From Heloderma charlesbogerti (taxonomy: Eukaryota; Chordata; Lepidosauria; Squamata; Helodermatidae), in the NCBI GenBank assembly GCA_026122225.1, contig JANEZZ010001895.1, forward strand, positions 1,984,001 through 2,048,000: 64,000 nucleotides of DNA, given 5' to 3'. Each line of letters starts with the position of its first letter. Positions within the stretch are counted from its first letter, which is position 1. The translations under genes were made by a program, and so were the position numbers. This document shows positions 1-10,781 of this stretch, piece after piece. The notes beneath the pieces are model-generated. The model did no database searches. It saw only the letters and a program-made list of their open reading frames with translations, and was not told the origin of the DNA.

Positions 1-918
1 TCTTTTATTTACATTACTACCTTGTTTCTGATTCTTTAGCAATGTTGCCATTCTATTTTTAGGACAGCTCCCTGGAGTGTTATGACATTTTTCTAATTTT
101 GGGTTTATTTTACCAACACAGGAGCACACGCTGTATAGCTCTCGTGCAAACAGCAAATACATTACTTCTCACCAGGCCCTCAGACAGGCAGCTCAGTTCT
201 GTCCCTCCCTCTGTCCCATGCTATCTATCCAATAGAGAGAATGAGATAGAGAGAGAAGTGCTTCTGTTCTATTTACATGCATATTTCAACATCCCCCCCT
301 TCTCTGTGGGAGAGGGGGATGGAATGAAACACTTTCTCCAAAATGCTTCACACAGTGGCGCCTGGTGGCTCAAATGTCAGTGGGGTAGTGAATCTGCTCT
401 GGGTTTCAGTCAAAACCACTCAGAACTCTAAAGAAGCTATCCAGGGTGCTTCTATACCTTGCATAGCTCCTTTAGAGTTCTGGCTGAAACCCGGAGCGGA
501 TTCACCGCCTCGCTGACATCAGAACCACCAGCCTCCACTGGCTTCACCTAGTGGAGGCATTCTCAGTCTGAACACTGCAACCATTAGTTCCTATCAGGGG
601 GAGGTCTTGAGCTATTAAGAAACTTCAGCCTGTAATTCTGGCCCATATCACTCTTTGGTTCAAATCCCAAAGTCTGATGAAGCAGTGCTTCAAGGCACGC
701 TCATTTCCCCAGTAATCAGGCTGCAGTCCCATAACAATATTTCCAAAAGACCCTGCGGTCAGGCAAGAGTGTTTCTGGATTTAGCCAGTTGCACCTGCTG
801 ACTGGGTCATATCTTGTCCATTGCTGGTGTTATTGGTTGGATGAAGTAGACTCAATAGCCAAGCAAATCAGTGAATCGCATCGTAAGTGCTCAGCTAACC
901 CATGCCTATCTGTTGCAG
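1..918. other. Upstream of first coding exon (5' intron or flank)
   Basis: No coding exon is recognisable here. The first coding exon at 919 is preceded by a splice acceptor, so this stretch is most simply the 3' end of an intron separating an upstream non-coding first exon (outside the window) from the initiator exon. It contains one palindromic hAT MITE (353-540). I see no CpG island or core promoter. The rest looks like ordinary unique intronic DNA. Confidence 0.6.
353..540. mobile_element. hAT-type palindromic MITE, family A copy 1
   Basis: The ends are inverted repeats starting CAGTGG and ending CCTCCACTG, and the arms can pair over most of the 188 bp. The 8 bases before (345-352, GCTTCACA) and after (541-548, GCTTCACC) match at 7 of 8, as expected for a hAT 8-bp TSD. 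Two more copies of the family lie at 11876-12047 and 38064-38283. It has no coding capacity, so it would have depended on a transposase supplied elsewhere. Confidence 0.8.
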
Positions 919-982
919 GTGAATGCCCTGGAAGCAGTATGAGCAATAAAGGATCTACAAGCAGCTATCCCGGCTCTGCAAA
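919..982 (+). CDS. EPS8L2: EPS8L2 exon with start codon (coding 939-982)
   Basis: The acceptor TGTTGCAG ends at 918 and the donor GTAAGA starts at 983. Twenty bases of 5' UTR precede the ATG at 939, which has A at -3. The exon encodes MSNKGSTSSYPGSA plus two bases (AA) of codon 15. The first T of the next exon completes AAT (Asn), and the human protein also has Asn at position 15. That phase match, the similar residue pattern (M-S-x-x-G...P-G-x-x-N) and equal length support this start over the longer upstream open frame, which simply reads through the acceptor. The segment precedes the PTB domain and has no known fold. Confidence 0.9.
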
Positions 983-2463
983 GTAAGAAACTGCTATCTG
1001 ATTAAACAAAACAAACACACTTTTAGTGAAAGAGAAGGCAGAAGGGGAGGACCAGAGCCATACAGTCATGTGTGAATTGAACTGAAACTGAACTGAATTG
1101 AATTGAATTGGAAGTGCTTGGCTGTGTCAGCTGAGATTCCAAATCTATGGTGCAACCATAGTTGGAATACTGTGTACAGTTCTGGTCATTGCACCTAAAA
1201 AAGGACATTGTGCAGTTGGGAAACAGGCAAAAAAGGGTAACTAAAATGATCAATGGATTGGAGCAACTCCCCTGTGACAAAAGGTTACAGCAGCTGGATC
1301 GTTTAGCTTAGAACAAAAGGTGAAGGGGGGGGGACACGATAGAGGTGGTCAAAATAATGCATGATGTGGAGAACGTGGATAGGGAGACATCTTTTTCCCT
1401 CTCTCATAATGCTAAAACCCAGGGTCATGCCATGAAGCTGATTGGTGGGAGATTCAGGACAGATAAAAGGAAGCACTTCTTCATACAGCACACAGTCAAA
1501 CTATGGAATTTGCTACCACAAGATGTAGTGATGGCCACCAATTTGGATGGCTTTAAAGGGGCATTGGACAAATTCCTGGAGGAGAAGCCTATCAGTGGTT
1601 ACTAGCCTGATGGCTATCTGCTACCTCAAGAGGCAGTATGCCGGTGTACACCAGTTGCTGGGGAACATGGGTGGGAGGGTGCTGTTGTACTCGTGTCCTG
1701 CTTGTGGGTTTCTCGTGAGCAGCTGGTTGGCTACTGCGTGAACAGAATGCTGGGCTAGATGGACCCTTGTTCTGATCCAGCTCAGCTCCCATGACGGAAG
1801 TTGCAGTCTAACAGATCCGGAGGGCAGCAGGTTGGGGGAGGCTGCTCTAAGGCAATATACAGATGACAGCTTTTCAGAAGCTGGGAGGTGATTCTATAGT
1901 AGTGTCATTTCCTACAGTACATATATTCATTTAGGGTGTTATATAGATGATGCTTCCTGAAGAGCAATTTTCCTTGAATGCTACTGTGACACTAGCCCCC
2001 AAACTACTATGAATAGCTAGATAACTGTGGAAAATTAATGAGAAACAGGGAGCCTGAGATGTCCATATGTTTATGAGTTATAATCATTCTCATATTCTGC
2101 TTTAAAGTTGCTAGTATTGATATGATAATGGACATAAGAAGGGCAGAAAATCTTGGTGAATAAATTGAAGGAAATGGATGGCCTTTGCTGGTGATCAGTC
2201 CCAGGCATAATTACTTGTTTGAAGGGCGGAGGAAAGGAATAAGGGAAGGCAGCATAAGAAGAAATGTGCAAGGTCTGTTCTGGATCTCATGGCATATGAA
2301 GCAGATGGAGAGCCTTATGTCCAAACATTGCCCAGGACTCTATTGGCCTACTTCCCACACTAGCACTTAAACTGCTATCATCACAATGCTGTTGAAATAA
2401 ACACTGGGTTTGGTAAAAGAAAAGTCCTGGCTTGGTCTTGACAGTGGTTTTCTCCTTTTGCAG
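983..2463 (+). other. EPS8L2 intron 1 (1.48 kb)
   Basis: Bounded by GTAAGA and a pyrimidine-rich TTTTGCAG. It contains a short GAATT-rich simple repeat (1077-1110) and a 5'-truncated CR1-like LINE (about 1140-1800). Nothing further is recognisable from 1800 to 2463. Confidence 0.85.
1140..1800 (+). mobile_element. CR1/L3-like LINE, 3' part, 5'-truncated
   Basis: A relic of the reverse-transcriptase ORF reads in the plus strand, with an open stretch at 1345-1605. It carries the CR1-typical C-terminal pattern GGRFRTDKRKHFF, then LWNLLPQDVV, FKGALDKFLEE and a terminal stop. It is followed by a 3' UTR with GGGAACATGGGTGGGAGG and GAACAGAATGCTGGGCTAGA. The same 3' UTR recurs at 41925-42078 and, inverted, at 49510-49660. 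The upstream half of the frame (1140-1345) is broken, so this is an inactive fragment. Confidence 0.8.
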
Positions 2464-2519
2464 TGGCAGCATGGGCAAAGCAGATGGAGCTGGCAAATTG
2501 AGTGCAAAAGATTTATATG
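2464..2519 (+). CDS. EPS8L2: EPS8L2 exon 2
   Basis: The acceptor CTTTTGCAG ends at 2463 and the donor GTAAGT starts at 2520. It completes Asn15, encodes 18 codons (GSMGKADGAGKLSAKDLY), and ends with the G of a split Glu34 codon. The KLSAKDLYE pattern corresponds to the MSPKDLFE segment of mammalian EPS8L2. The exon is tiny (56 nt) and stands before a 36-kb intron. Its internal ATG at 2471 is not needed as a start, because the upstream exon supplies a family-consistent N-terminus. Confidence 0.9.
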
Positions 2520-3019
2520 GTAAGTTCCAATGATTGAACCACTTATGACAATAAAGTTTGCCAAAGTATAGAATACACAGTTGGCTAGAGCCAACTGTGT
2601 ATCTAGGAATTAACTTCATTCCATGATGAAGTACCATTGTTGGTTAATGTTTCAAAGGGAGTCGATGGCTGCCAGCAGTGTGGTCTGCAAACTCCTATGT
2701 GAAGAACGTTTCCGTTTTGAGTGCAGGACCTTTCAGGCAACAGTGGCTATGATCCAAAAGGCTATGGGGGTCAGGTTTGTGTGTGCTGCAGGCTTTGGAG
2801 GCCCTCTCTTCTCATAGTAGCCCTACACACTGCCCAACTAGCTACTCCTGGAATTCAGGGGAATGTAGAGTGACACAATATAATGAGCCATGCCTGTGAG
2901 GGAAAAGCAGGGAAAACATGGTGCATATGAGGAAATGTTGCCACTTTTGCATGGAATGGTAAACCATGATTCCGGCAAATCCTGGCTTACTGGGAATGAA
3001 TGTCACACGGGACTGGTGT

Positions 3020-3345
3020 CAAGGGTAGGCATGGTTGGGCCCACACCCCAGAAGGGGGCCACTGAAAAGAGCCCCCTGGACTGGCTCCCCCTCTTCACCA
3101 TGGCAACTTCCTTGTTCACCTGCCTCTTGCTCTGGCCCAGACATCAGAGGTGGTGGGGAGGAGGCGCTGCAGATGCCCCTGCCTGCTTGCTCCCTGGCTC
3201 TCTGCCTGTCGAGCAAGCAAATGGTAGCAATGATGAGAAAGAGAATGGGGAGTAATAGCAGCCGGTAGCGATGGTGGTGAGAAGGCAGGGGCCTGTTGAG
3301 GGTCTCTTGCCAAGGGCCCTCAAAAACCTGGAGCTGGCACTGGCA
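3020..3345. repeat. Dispersed GC-rich repeat, copy 1
   Basis: The sequence from GGGCCCACACCCCAG through CACCTGCCTCTTGCTCTGG to GCCAAGGGCCCTC reappears inverted at about 35680-36030. The two copies lie more than 32 kb apart in the same intron and are clearly related but diverged. Class unknown; no TIR or coding motif is visible. Confidence 0.55.
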
Positions 3346-3906
3346 CTGGCTGTGTGCTTGTGCAAGTTAAATAAATTATGTCTGGTTTCTTTAGCACCTT
3401 GGGCTATTGGGAGGAGCCAAGCAGAAGCAAACATGCTGTGCCTACCAGCACGCGGTTGTTCCTGTTTTATTCACTTGCCATTTTATGCGAACATCGCCAT
3501 GGCATTAAAATACTCTGTGGATCACAGCCAGGATATTGCTCCTTTTTCAACCAGCATTTACCTCAACCACTCTATTCTGTCACACTTGCTGGTTTATAAA
3601 GCAGTGAGGGAAGGGAATATGCTTTTTTCCCCCCTATAATGCTTTCTTGACAGAATTAACAAATCCTTTCTTTTGCATTAATACTGTCACCATATTGACC
3701 TCCAGTAAGGCTGGGCTGTTTAGGATTGTCACTGCAGCATCAGCTTTGGGATACCACTTCTGGCTGTTGCTACCTGCCTCAGCTGGAATCTTCCCTCAGC
3801 TGGTGGCTGGCTTTGCTGCCCTTTATAAGTGGCCTTACGGCCCCACACAATTATTCCCCGCTCCTCATCCTCCCACATGACCCCCTGATCTTGCATTGCT
3901 GTAGAG

Positions 3907-4042
3907 CAGGGCTGGGCAACTTGTGGCCTTCCAGATGTTTTGGCCTACAACTCCCCTCACCCCTCACTATTGCCTATGCTGGCTAGGGCTGATGGGAGTT
4001 GTAGGTGAAAACATCTGGAAGGCCACAAGTTGCCCAGCCCTG
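3907..4042. mobile_element. hAT-type palindromic MITE, family B copy 1, perfect TSD
   Basis: Inverted arms begin CAGGGCTGGGCAACTTGTGG and end with its reverse complement. The flanking 8-mers CTGTAGAG at 3899-3906 and 4043-4050 are identical, the cleanest hAT TSD in the window. The interior carries the family hallmark CCAGATGTTTTGG...CTACAACTC on both arms. At 136 bp it is non-coding and would fold into a long hairpin if transcribed. Confidence 0.9.
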
Positions 4043-4612
4043 CTGTAGAGGCATACCCTGGTTGCCAGGACAGCCAGGCCAATCCTTCCGGCCTAACTCC
4101 TTCATCACAGCAGCGTGTCCCCAGCACCTCTGCTGCTGTCAGCCTATCACTGGGCATTTAAGATGGCACCCCTTCCTGCTTTGCCGCGCTATGGTGGTTT
4201 CTGCTCTTGCTCCCTGTGCTTGGGCAGCCAGGCAAGACCAACCGGTGTCCCACACGTGTATCCATCCTTTGGCAATTGCTTGCCTGCCCTCATATTTTAA
4301 GGGGCCTGCTGAGTGGGTCTTTCCCAAGAGCCCACCAAAAACCTGAAACTGTCACTTTTTTTACCCTGGTGGAGCTCAGGCATTTTACAGTGGCCATTAG
4401 TAAGGATCACACTGAAGCAGAGGACAGAAAACAAATATGCAGTCATATTAATAACACCATGGTTTAATATTTTCCTAGGTCTTCTGTTATTCCTCATGGG
4501 GAAGGGAGACGGTGCAATGTTTTTATGTATTTAGAGAACAACATACAGAGTGAACTTGATACATGCCACTCAACTAGCTGAGGCTGATTGGAAGAAGCTC
4601 CTTTTGAATTTG

Positions 4613-4822
4613 TTAGAGTAACATAGGAACATAAGAAGCAGCCTTATACTGAATCAGACCCTTGGTCCATCTAGCCCAGTATTGTCAATACGGACTGGCA
4701 GCAGCTCTCCAGGGCTTCAGGCAGGAATATTTCCTAGCCCTACTTGGAGATGCCAAGGATTGAACCTGGGACTTTTCAGTGTGCAAAGCAGCTGCTCTAC
4801 CACCGAGCTATGGACCCTGCCC
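4613..4822 (-). mobile_element. tRNA-derived SINE, antisense
   Basis: On the minus strand it begins with a tRNA-like head: A-box-like ATAGCTCGGTGGTAGAGCA and B box GGTTCAATCC. It ends with CAGTATAAGGCTGCTTCTTA. A second copy is at 42781-42976 and a truncated one at 38650-38740. The head is mutated and lacks a foldable cloverleaf, so it is not a tRNA gene. Confidence 0.75.
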
Positions 4823-5496
4823 AGAACAGCACTCTAATGCTAAGGATCTGTCCTTCTCTACTTGGTGGAAAGCAGGACAAACAGAAATGGGATTAGAGGC
4901 AAAATGTCTTGTCTAACCAGTTTGTCAGAAGAAGAATCTGTTGTTGAGTGGTCAGATTCTGTAAGCCATTTATATGCGGAACTTCAAACTGAATTTCAGT
5001 TTCAGTCAGGTGCTGTGTACGTAGCGTTTGCTTCTCTGTGTGTGTGACCTGAATGGAATTTATGAGTTCTATGGTTTCGTTCTGTTGCCATCGCCAGAGC
5101 CATTCGTGGCTAGTTAGTGGTATGGATTTTAGAAAAAACAAATATATGCAAATGAGAATTGAACAGAGCAGAATCAAGTAAATCCTTCAAGCTAGTATTA
5201 CGTTGGCTGTCATTCAAATAGACTATCTTTTTTCATTCATTTGGTACCTGTTGCCCGAGAGGTTTTGGCTGGTCTTTTCACTAGCTTTTGTTGAGTCTAG
5301 GCCAAGACAGGGTGTCAGTGAGGAGGAAGACATAAAGACTGTAGGTGTCCTGCTTGGTAGGGAGGCAATACCTCCTTAGGGCTCCTGAGAGCTGGGAATC
5401 CAGTGGTGTACAGGCCATCCTGTTCCCTGTTCCCTTGAGACTCACATCCTCCCGCCAAGATGTGCTGGGATTGGCCAGCCCTGGAACTCATTAAAG

Positions 5497-5620
5497 TAGC
5501 CTTCCCCAACCCAGCATCCCTCAGATGTGTTGAACTACAATTCCCAACTTCCACAGCCAGCTGGGGATGGTGGGAGTTGTAGCCCCACACATCTGGAGGG
5601 AGCCAGGTTGGGGAAGTCTG
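5497..5620. mobile_element. hAT-type palindromic MITE, family B copy 2
   Basis: The ends TAGCCTTCCCCAAC and GTTGGGGAAGTCTG are near-inverted. Flanking 8-mers CATTAAAG (5489-5496) and CATTAGAG (5621-5628) match at 7 of 8. The arms carry the shared CTACAA-TTCCCA...GGGAGTTGTAG core. Confidence 0.75.
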
Positions 5621-7604
5621 CATTAGAGGAAGCATGGTGACCCCTCAATCATCTGGCCATGCTGGACATTCCAGTATACACCAGTATGCCATTTCTATGT
5701 GTGGTATATTGAGAACATGACAAAACTTTATCAGAAATGTGACTGGTTGTTTAGGAAAATTGCAGCTGAATATTGACACGATTATAGATCCAGGACAGTG
5801 ACTCCCAACCTGTGCTCTGCAGAACCCTGGGGTTCCATGCATGGACATCCACTCATAGGGGCAAGGGGGTGCAACTGCTCCCCCCTGGATTCCAGTCATG
5901 ACATCATTCTGAGAGTGGCAACCGCAGCTGTTCATGCTGTGCCTGCCCCGTCTATCTCTGGAAGCTTCCAGTTTCCAGCTGCATGGGCAAGGCTCAGGAC
6001 AGGACAGGACTGGACTGGACAGGAGGTCCGTAAATTAAACAATGGAGCAGGGGATGCTCTCCTGTGGAAGTGGGGCTACAGGAGTGCCTGCCTCATAGTA
6101 GCAGAAGCAGCAACATGAACAGGCTCCTCCGTGCAGGAGTAGCTCCATTCTTAGAGCGGCAACAGCACTCCATGCTCCGCACGCCTGTCCCATCGGCTAT
6201 CTCTAGTTTCCTGTTTCCTGCCACATGGGTGTGCAAGGCCCAGGCAGGGGAGGTCAGTAGATTAAACTGGGCGGTGGGGGCGGGGAGAGAGATTCCATCA
6301 AGCTCAATTGAGAGTGGCTGCAATGCAAATGGTAGAATGTGGACCTGGAAGGGGAAGTGAGGCCAGTTTCCTGGCTGGCCCAGCCTGGCCGCACCACGGC
6401 CTGTTAGGCCTTTGCTTTGGTAGCCTGTGGAAATTGACTATGGAAATCACTGACTTCTCATCCTCTTCCACCTGGCATGAGCCCCTGGCTGAGTTCACTT
6501 TAATTTGAAGTGAACAAATGAGTTGTTTTCCAGCCCACAGGTGAGCTGAGGTGGGGGGAGAACACAGGAAGATCACTCATCTGGGAAGTGCAGGGGGAGT
6601 GCTTGTAAGGACAATCCCTGCCAATCCTAGAATCACAAGGGAAGATGCGCACTGTTTTTTATGTATACTGGCCTTTTGTGGTTTAATCCCCCTGCCACCC
6701 GTAACATACATAGGATTAGGCTGTTAATGCGGGTATGTGAAAACACCATAAAACCCTAATCTTTCACCCACAAAGGCTGGGAAAGTGCTGAAAGAGAACG
6801 TAAGGAAAAGGGAGAGATGACTAACTGTCCCATTATGAGGATGGCCAGTCCAAAGTACATCCATACTCGGGGGCATCCGCAGGAAGGGGCAAGGAGGGGC
6901 AACTTACCCACTGGGGATGAGCCATAGTTTCCCAGCTTTCATTAAAAAAAAGTCTCTAGCCCTTGTAGAACCCAAGATATTAGGCAAAATTTGCAGCCAC
7001 TATTCTGCCTACTCATTTTGTGAGAAACTAGCCAGCTCCCACTTTTTAGTGTTTTTAGCCAATGAATGAAGTCACAGCAATGGCTAACACACCCACTATC
7101 TAAGTGTGCTAACCCTTCTGGGTGTGTTCTTTTTAGGGTTTTCCCTGTTAGGAAGTAATTGCAGCCTCATAAAAAAAACAATTTAGAAATCCAAGAATTT
7201 CCTGTAGCTGGGTTTGGATAGTAGTATGTTTACCAAGAAACAAAAGGTAGCAGCAAAGACAGGAGTTCATGTTCTTTCTAATTCAGGTCTTGTTAATATA
7301 TTTTTCCTGAGTTTATAAACATCTAAAAATTACTTAGACAATGTGTCCAGATAAATTTCATCATTATTATATCCATGTCAAAGGAGACAGGGCTGTGGCA
7401 AAGAAAGTATGAGTTACACAAGTCCTGCAAAGTAGCCCAGTGTTGTTCCTATTTTGTGCGGTGTGTTGAAGTAGCGTATGACAACTCTGCAATGTAGTCC
7501 AGTGTTGTTGGTGTTTTAGGGAAATGCAGATGCAGCTGTGAAACTGATTGTAGCAGCAGTACAATTTAATAAGGGTTAGAATAGTTTGATCTATATCTAT
7601 CTAT

Positions 7605-8288
7605 CTTAAAGATTACTGCAATGCGTTATACGTGGGGCTGCCTTTGAAAACGGTCCGGAAACTTCAGCTGGTCCAAAATAGGGCAGCAAGATTGTTAACA
7701 GGGACTGGCCTGCGAGCTCATATTATGCCAGTACTTTTCCAGCTGCACTGGCTGCCAGTCCATTTCCGGGCCCGATTCAAAGTGCTGGTGTTAACATTCA
7801 AAGCCCTTAACGGCTTGGGGCCAGGTTACCTGAAGGATCGCCTCCTCCCATATGTGCCTGCCCGGACCTTAAGATCATCCTCAGCGGCCCTTCTCCGTGA
7901 GCCCCTGCCAAAGGAAGTGAGGCGGGTGGCTACTAGGAGGAGGGCTTTTTCTGTTGTGGCACCCCGGCTCTGGAATGAGCTCCCCAGTGAGGTTCGCCTG
8001 GCGCCTACGTTGTACTCCTTTCGGCGCCAGGTGAAGACCTTTTTATTTTCCCAGGCATTTTAGCTTTCTAAATTTTTATCTTTGCTGTTTTAAATCTGTA
8101 TTTTAAACTCCTGTACTGCTGCTAGGTTTTATTGTGGTTGTATTGTTATATTGTGGTTTTAATGTTCTATATTTTTTAAACTGTTTTATTGTGTGTTGTT
8201 TGGTTTTAGTTTTTGTGAACCGCCCAGAGAGCTTCGGCTATTGGGCGGTATAGAAATGAAATAAATAAATAAATAAATAAATAAATAA
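7605..8288 (+). mobile_element. L2 LINE, 5'-truncated 3' end
   Basis: Contains the C-terminal part of an L2 ORF2, open from 7632 to 8063. Motifs KLQLVQNRAARLLTG, LHWLPV, RRAFSVVAPRLWNELP and FRRQVKTFLFSQAF are typical of L2/jockey-type elements. The L2 3' UTR follows, with GAACCGCCCAGAGAGCTTCG and GGGCGGTATAGAAATG, and a tail of about seven (AAAT) units. The reverse-transcriptase core and endonuclease are absent. The paralogous arm at 24106-24165 lacks it and carries a (GT)n instead, so it inserted after the arms separated. The clean frame suggests a fairly young copy. Confidence 0.9.
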
Positions 8289-8656
8289 GAGAACCTGCCA
8301 GTTTTAGCTCTTGCAGGAGGCCCAAGTGGAACTTCGCTCCATCTCTCTCAGCATTGGCCTTGGGGCTTAGGCAGTGTGTCACACAGCTCCACGGTGTTTT
8401 CTTTTGAATTGTAGAAGCCTCTTGTGAAGGTAGCTGAATCTATTGTGTGTTGCCTGTAGAGCAGAGCCTAGCAGTGGGCTGCAAGCTGAGCAGGTCACTC
8501 GCCTCAATATTGACCATGCCCTTCAACCCTGTAATGGCCTTTGGCCCAATGGGCCATTACAGAGGTGAAGCGAGACATGGAAATAACTGAGAATTTCAGC
8601 TGTGGGTGGAAAGGCATTCTCTGGACACCAGGTCTACGTACTGAGAAACAGCAGAA

Positions 8657-9094
8657 TAGGGATGTCACTGAAATCTGGGAAGGGGGTGGAGCCCAGCAGA
8701 CATCCTCCCGCTTGGTCCCCTGTACACCAGTCCATGGCCCCCATGCTTGCCCAACTCGGCGAATGCTGAATCGGGAAAACACAGGGATCGCTGCTTACCC
8801 ACAAGCCACCGTTTTGTGAAAAACAGCAGGTAAGCTTTTTACGTAAATCTCCATTTTGTGCAAAACAAGGATTTATGTAACAAGCTTACCCATGGTTTTT
8901 CACAAAATGGTGGCTCGTGAGTGGACAGGATGCTGTGAGCTCTCGCCGGGTGCAAAATGGCAGCCCGCAGGTGAATGGGACACTGCAAGCTCTTGGGGGC
9001 CACGGTTCACCCCACTCGCTCGCCAGGGTTAGGAAAGTGGCAGGAGTCCAGCGAGCAGTGTGCTTGGCAGGTGTGGGCAGTTCATCCATCCCTA
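8657..9094. mobile_element. Foldback hAT-like element, TAGGGATG ends, copy 1
   Basis: Starts TAGGGATG and ends CATCCCTA, with a central palindrome around 8815-8910 (CACCGTTTTGTGAAAAAC against GTTTTTCACAAAATGGTGG). Flanking 8-mers CAGCAGAA (8649-8656) and CAACAGAG (9095-9102) match at 6 of 8. The paralogous arm has an uninterrupted CAACAGAC at the corresponding site near 23735, which acts as an empty site. No coding capacity. Confidence 0.75.
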
Positions 9095-9402
9095 CAACAG
9101 AGGCATAGACCTGATATACACATTTCTCAGAGGCTGGATCCAACTAACTTGGTAGTCCTGGTGCCCAGACCTTACTGCTCCTCAAAGAAAAATATGCAAT
9201 TCCAGAAGAACTTTGCTGTAGTTCAGGATTCAAGCCATGCAAAAACTGTTTTGTTAACTGAAGTAAAAATGGTTGATAACAATGTGAAAAGTAAAGTGAG
9301 TAGTCCAGGCTCCTCTAGAACCCCAAAACCTGATCGCGTGTGCTCATTCCTCCTTCCACTGCTAAAGACACTCCCCACAGACTCCACTGCTACTCTCTAG
9401 AG

Positions 9403-9537
9403 CTGCCTTCCCCAACCTGGTGCCCTCCAGATGTTTTGGACTGCAACTCCAGTCAGCCCCAGCCAGCATGGCCAATGGTCCACAATGCCGGGGTTGTCGT
9501 CCAAAACACCTGGAAGGCACCAGGTTGGGGAAGACTG
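9403..9537. mobile_element. hAT-type palindromic MITE, family B copy 3
   Basis: The arms CTGCCTTCCCCAACCTGG and CCAGGTTGGGGAAGACTG are inverted. Flanking 8-mers CTCTAGAG and TTCTAGAG match at 7 of 8. It sits at the same place in the inverted arm as the copy at 23240-23374, so the two descend from one insertion. Confidence 0.85.
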
Positions 9538-10447
9538 TTCTAGAGAGTGTTCACCAGTGTTTCCAAAAAGAAGGAAATCATTCTAGGATGAGTCATGTGA
9601 AGTTGTCAATGTTACGATAAGGCCAGTGATGCCATAAGATATACACTATGATATTCTTAAGACAGCTGTACTGTGTTGTGCATTTGGATTTTTTTCCCTC
9701 CTGTTCCTTGGTGTTGTTTTTTTATCCATCACTCCAAATAAGTTCATGATGTTTCTTGAATATAACACTCTTCTGCATTAGTGCTGTTCAGTTCCCAGGA
9801 CCTTCTACTACTGTGTGTAGGCTTCTAAATATCATGGAATGTGATGCTAAGCAACAAAGATCACACACAAAGGAAGTGCACAGGTGGGTTGTAGTGGTGT
9901 GTGCTATGTGCACAAATTAGAACCATAAACTGCTGTGCTTCTTCTCCCCGCCACCCCACAACCTGGAAAAATCCCAGCAGACACCCATGATTCCATGGAA
10001 GCTTCCAGCAGTTCTGCATGAGAAGGGTAGACAAGCCGCTCAGCATGTTCCCCTGCTTTCCCTTGCAATTGCCAAAAGAAGTGGACTCCCATTTCCTCAT
10101 GTGGGACTACAGCAGCGGTTTCCGGGGTTAGGGGTTACAAGACCTACAAATTATTTGCAGGAAGTACTTGACTCTATGCATTACAGCCACCTTGACTACA
10201 CAGCGTTGAACTAGATATCATGACACTATGGTGACCTCGGTCTGGGATGCCATTGTCACAAATGACCTCCTTTGCTGGAGGGCTAAGCAGCACGTGGTTT
10301 ACTGGATAAAGTGTTGTTCAAAGGATCTATTAATAACAAAGAGTCTTGTAGCATCTTCAAGACTCGCTGCTGCTGCAGACAGACTAACCCAGCTATCCCT
10401 CTGGTAATGGTACCAGTTCATAGTTCCATTTCAGCTGCACGACATAG

Positions 10448-10781
10448 ATCATAGAATCATAGAACAGTAGGGTTGGAAGGGGCCTACAAGGCCATCGAGT
10501 CCAGCCCCCTGCTCAATGCAGGAATCCAAGTCAGAGCATCCCTGACAGATGGCTGTCCAGCCTCGTCTTGAATGCCTCCAGTGTGGGAGAGCCCACCACC
10601 TCCCTAGGGAATTGGTTCCATTGTCGTACTGCTCTAACAGTCAGGGAGTTTTCCCTGATGTTCAGCCGGAATCTGGCTTCCTGTAACTTGAGCCCATCAT
10701 TCTGTGTCCTGCACCCTGGGATGATCGAGAAGAGATCCTGGCCTTCCTCTCTGGGACAACCTTTCAAATACTTGAAGAGGT
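10448..10781 (-). mobile_element. CR1 LINE 3' fragment, antisense
   Basis: The plus strand begins with ATAGATCATAGAATCATAG, the reverse of the canonical CR1 3' terminus, followed by GGTTGGAAGGGGCCTACAAG. The minus strand reads the CR1 ORF2 C-terminus: DLFSIIPGCRTQNDGLKLQE, RFRLNIRENSLTVRAVRQWN, LPREVV-like and a final SHLSGML. It is 5'-truncated near 10781. Confidence 0.9.

Larger units (their letters stand above)
7497..9990 (+). repeat. Arm 1 of a long inverted repeat (partner 22305-24235)
   Basis: The blocks 7497-7600, 8286-8650, 9103-9900 and 9900-9990 reappear in reverse order and orientation at 24235 down to 22305. Both arms share one family B MITE at the same internal site (9403-9537 and 23240-23374), so that insertion predates the duplication. 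Arm 1 alone carries an L2 LINE (7605-8288) and a foldback element (8657-9094). This is either an intra-intronic inverted segmental duplication or two copies of a composite repeat. The shared nested MITE favours duplication of an already composite unit. Confidence 0.75.

Noticed and set aside
2287..2637. 116-codon minus-strand ORF overlapping exon 2
   Set aside because: Antisense shadow of EPS8L2 exon 2 and flanking intron; no domain.
4746..4822. tRNA gene on the minus strand
   Set aside because: Only A- and B-box-like segments of a SINE head; continuous with the SINE body and present in further copies. No intact acceptor stem.
7632..8063. 143-codon ORF as a host gene
   Set aside because: Clear L2 ORF2 C-terminus followed by an L2 3' UTR and AAAT tail.
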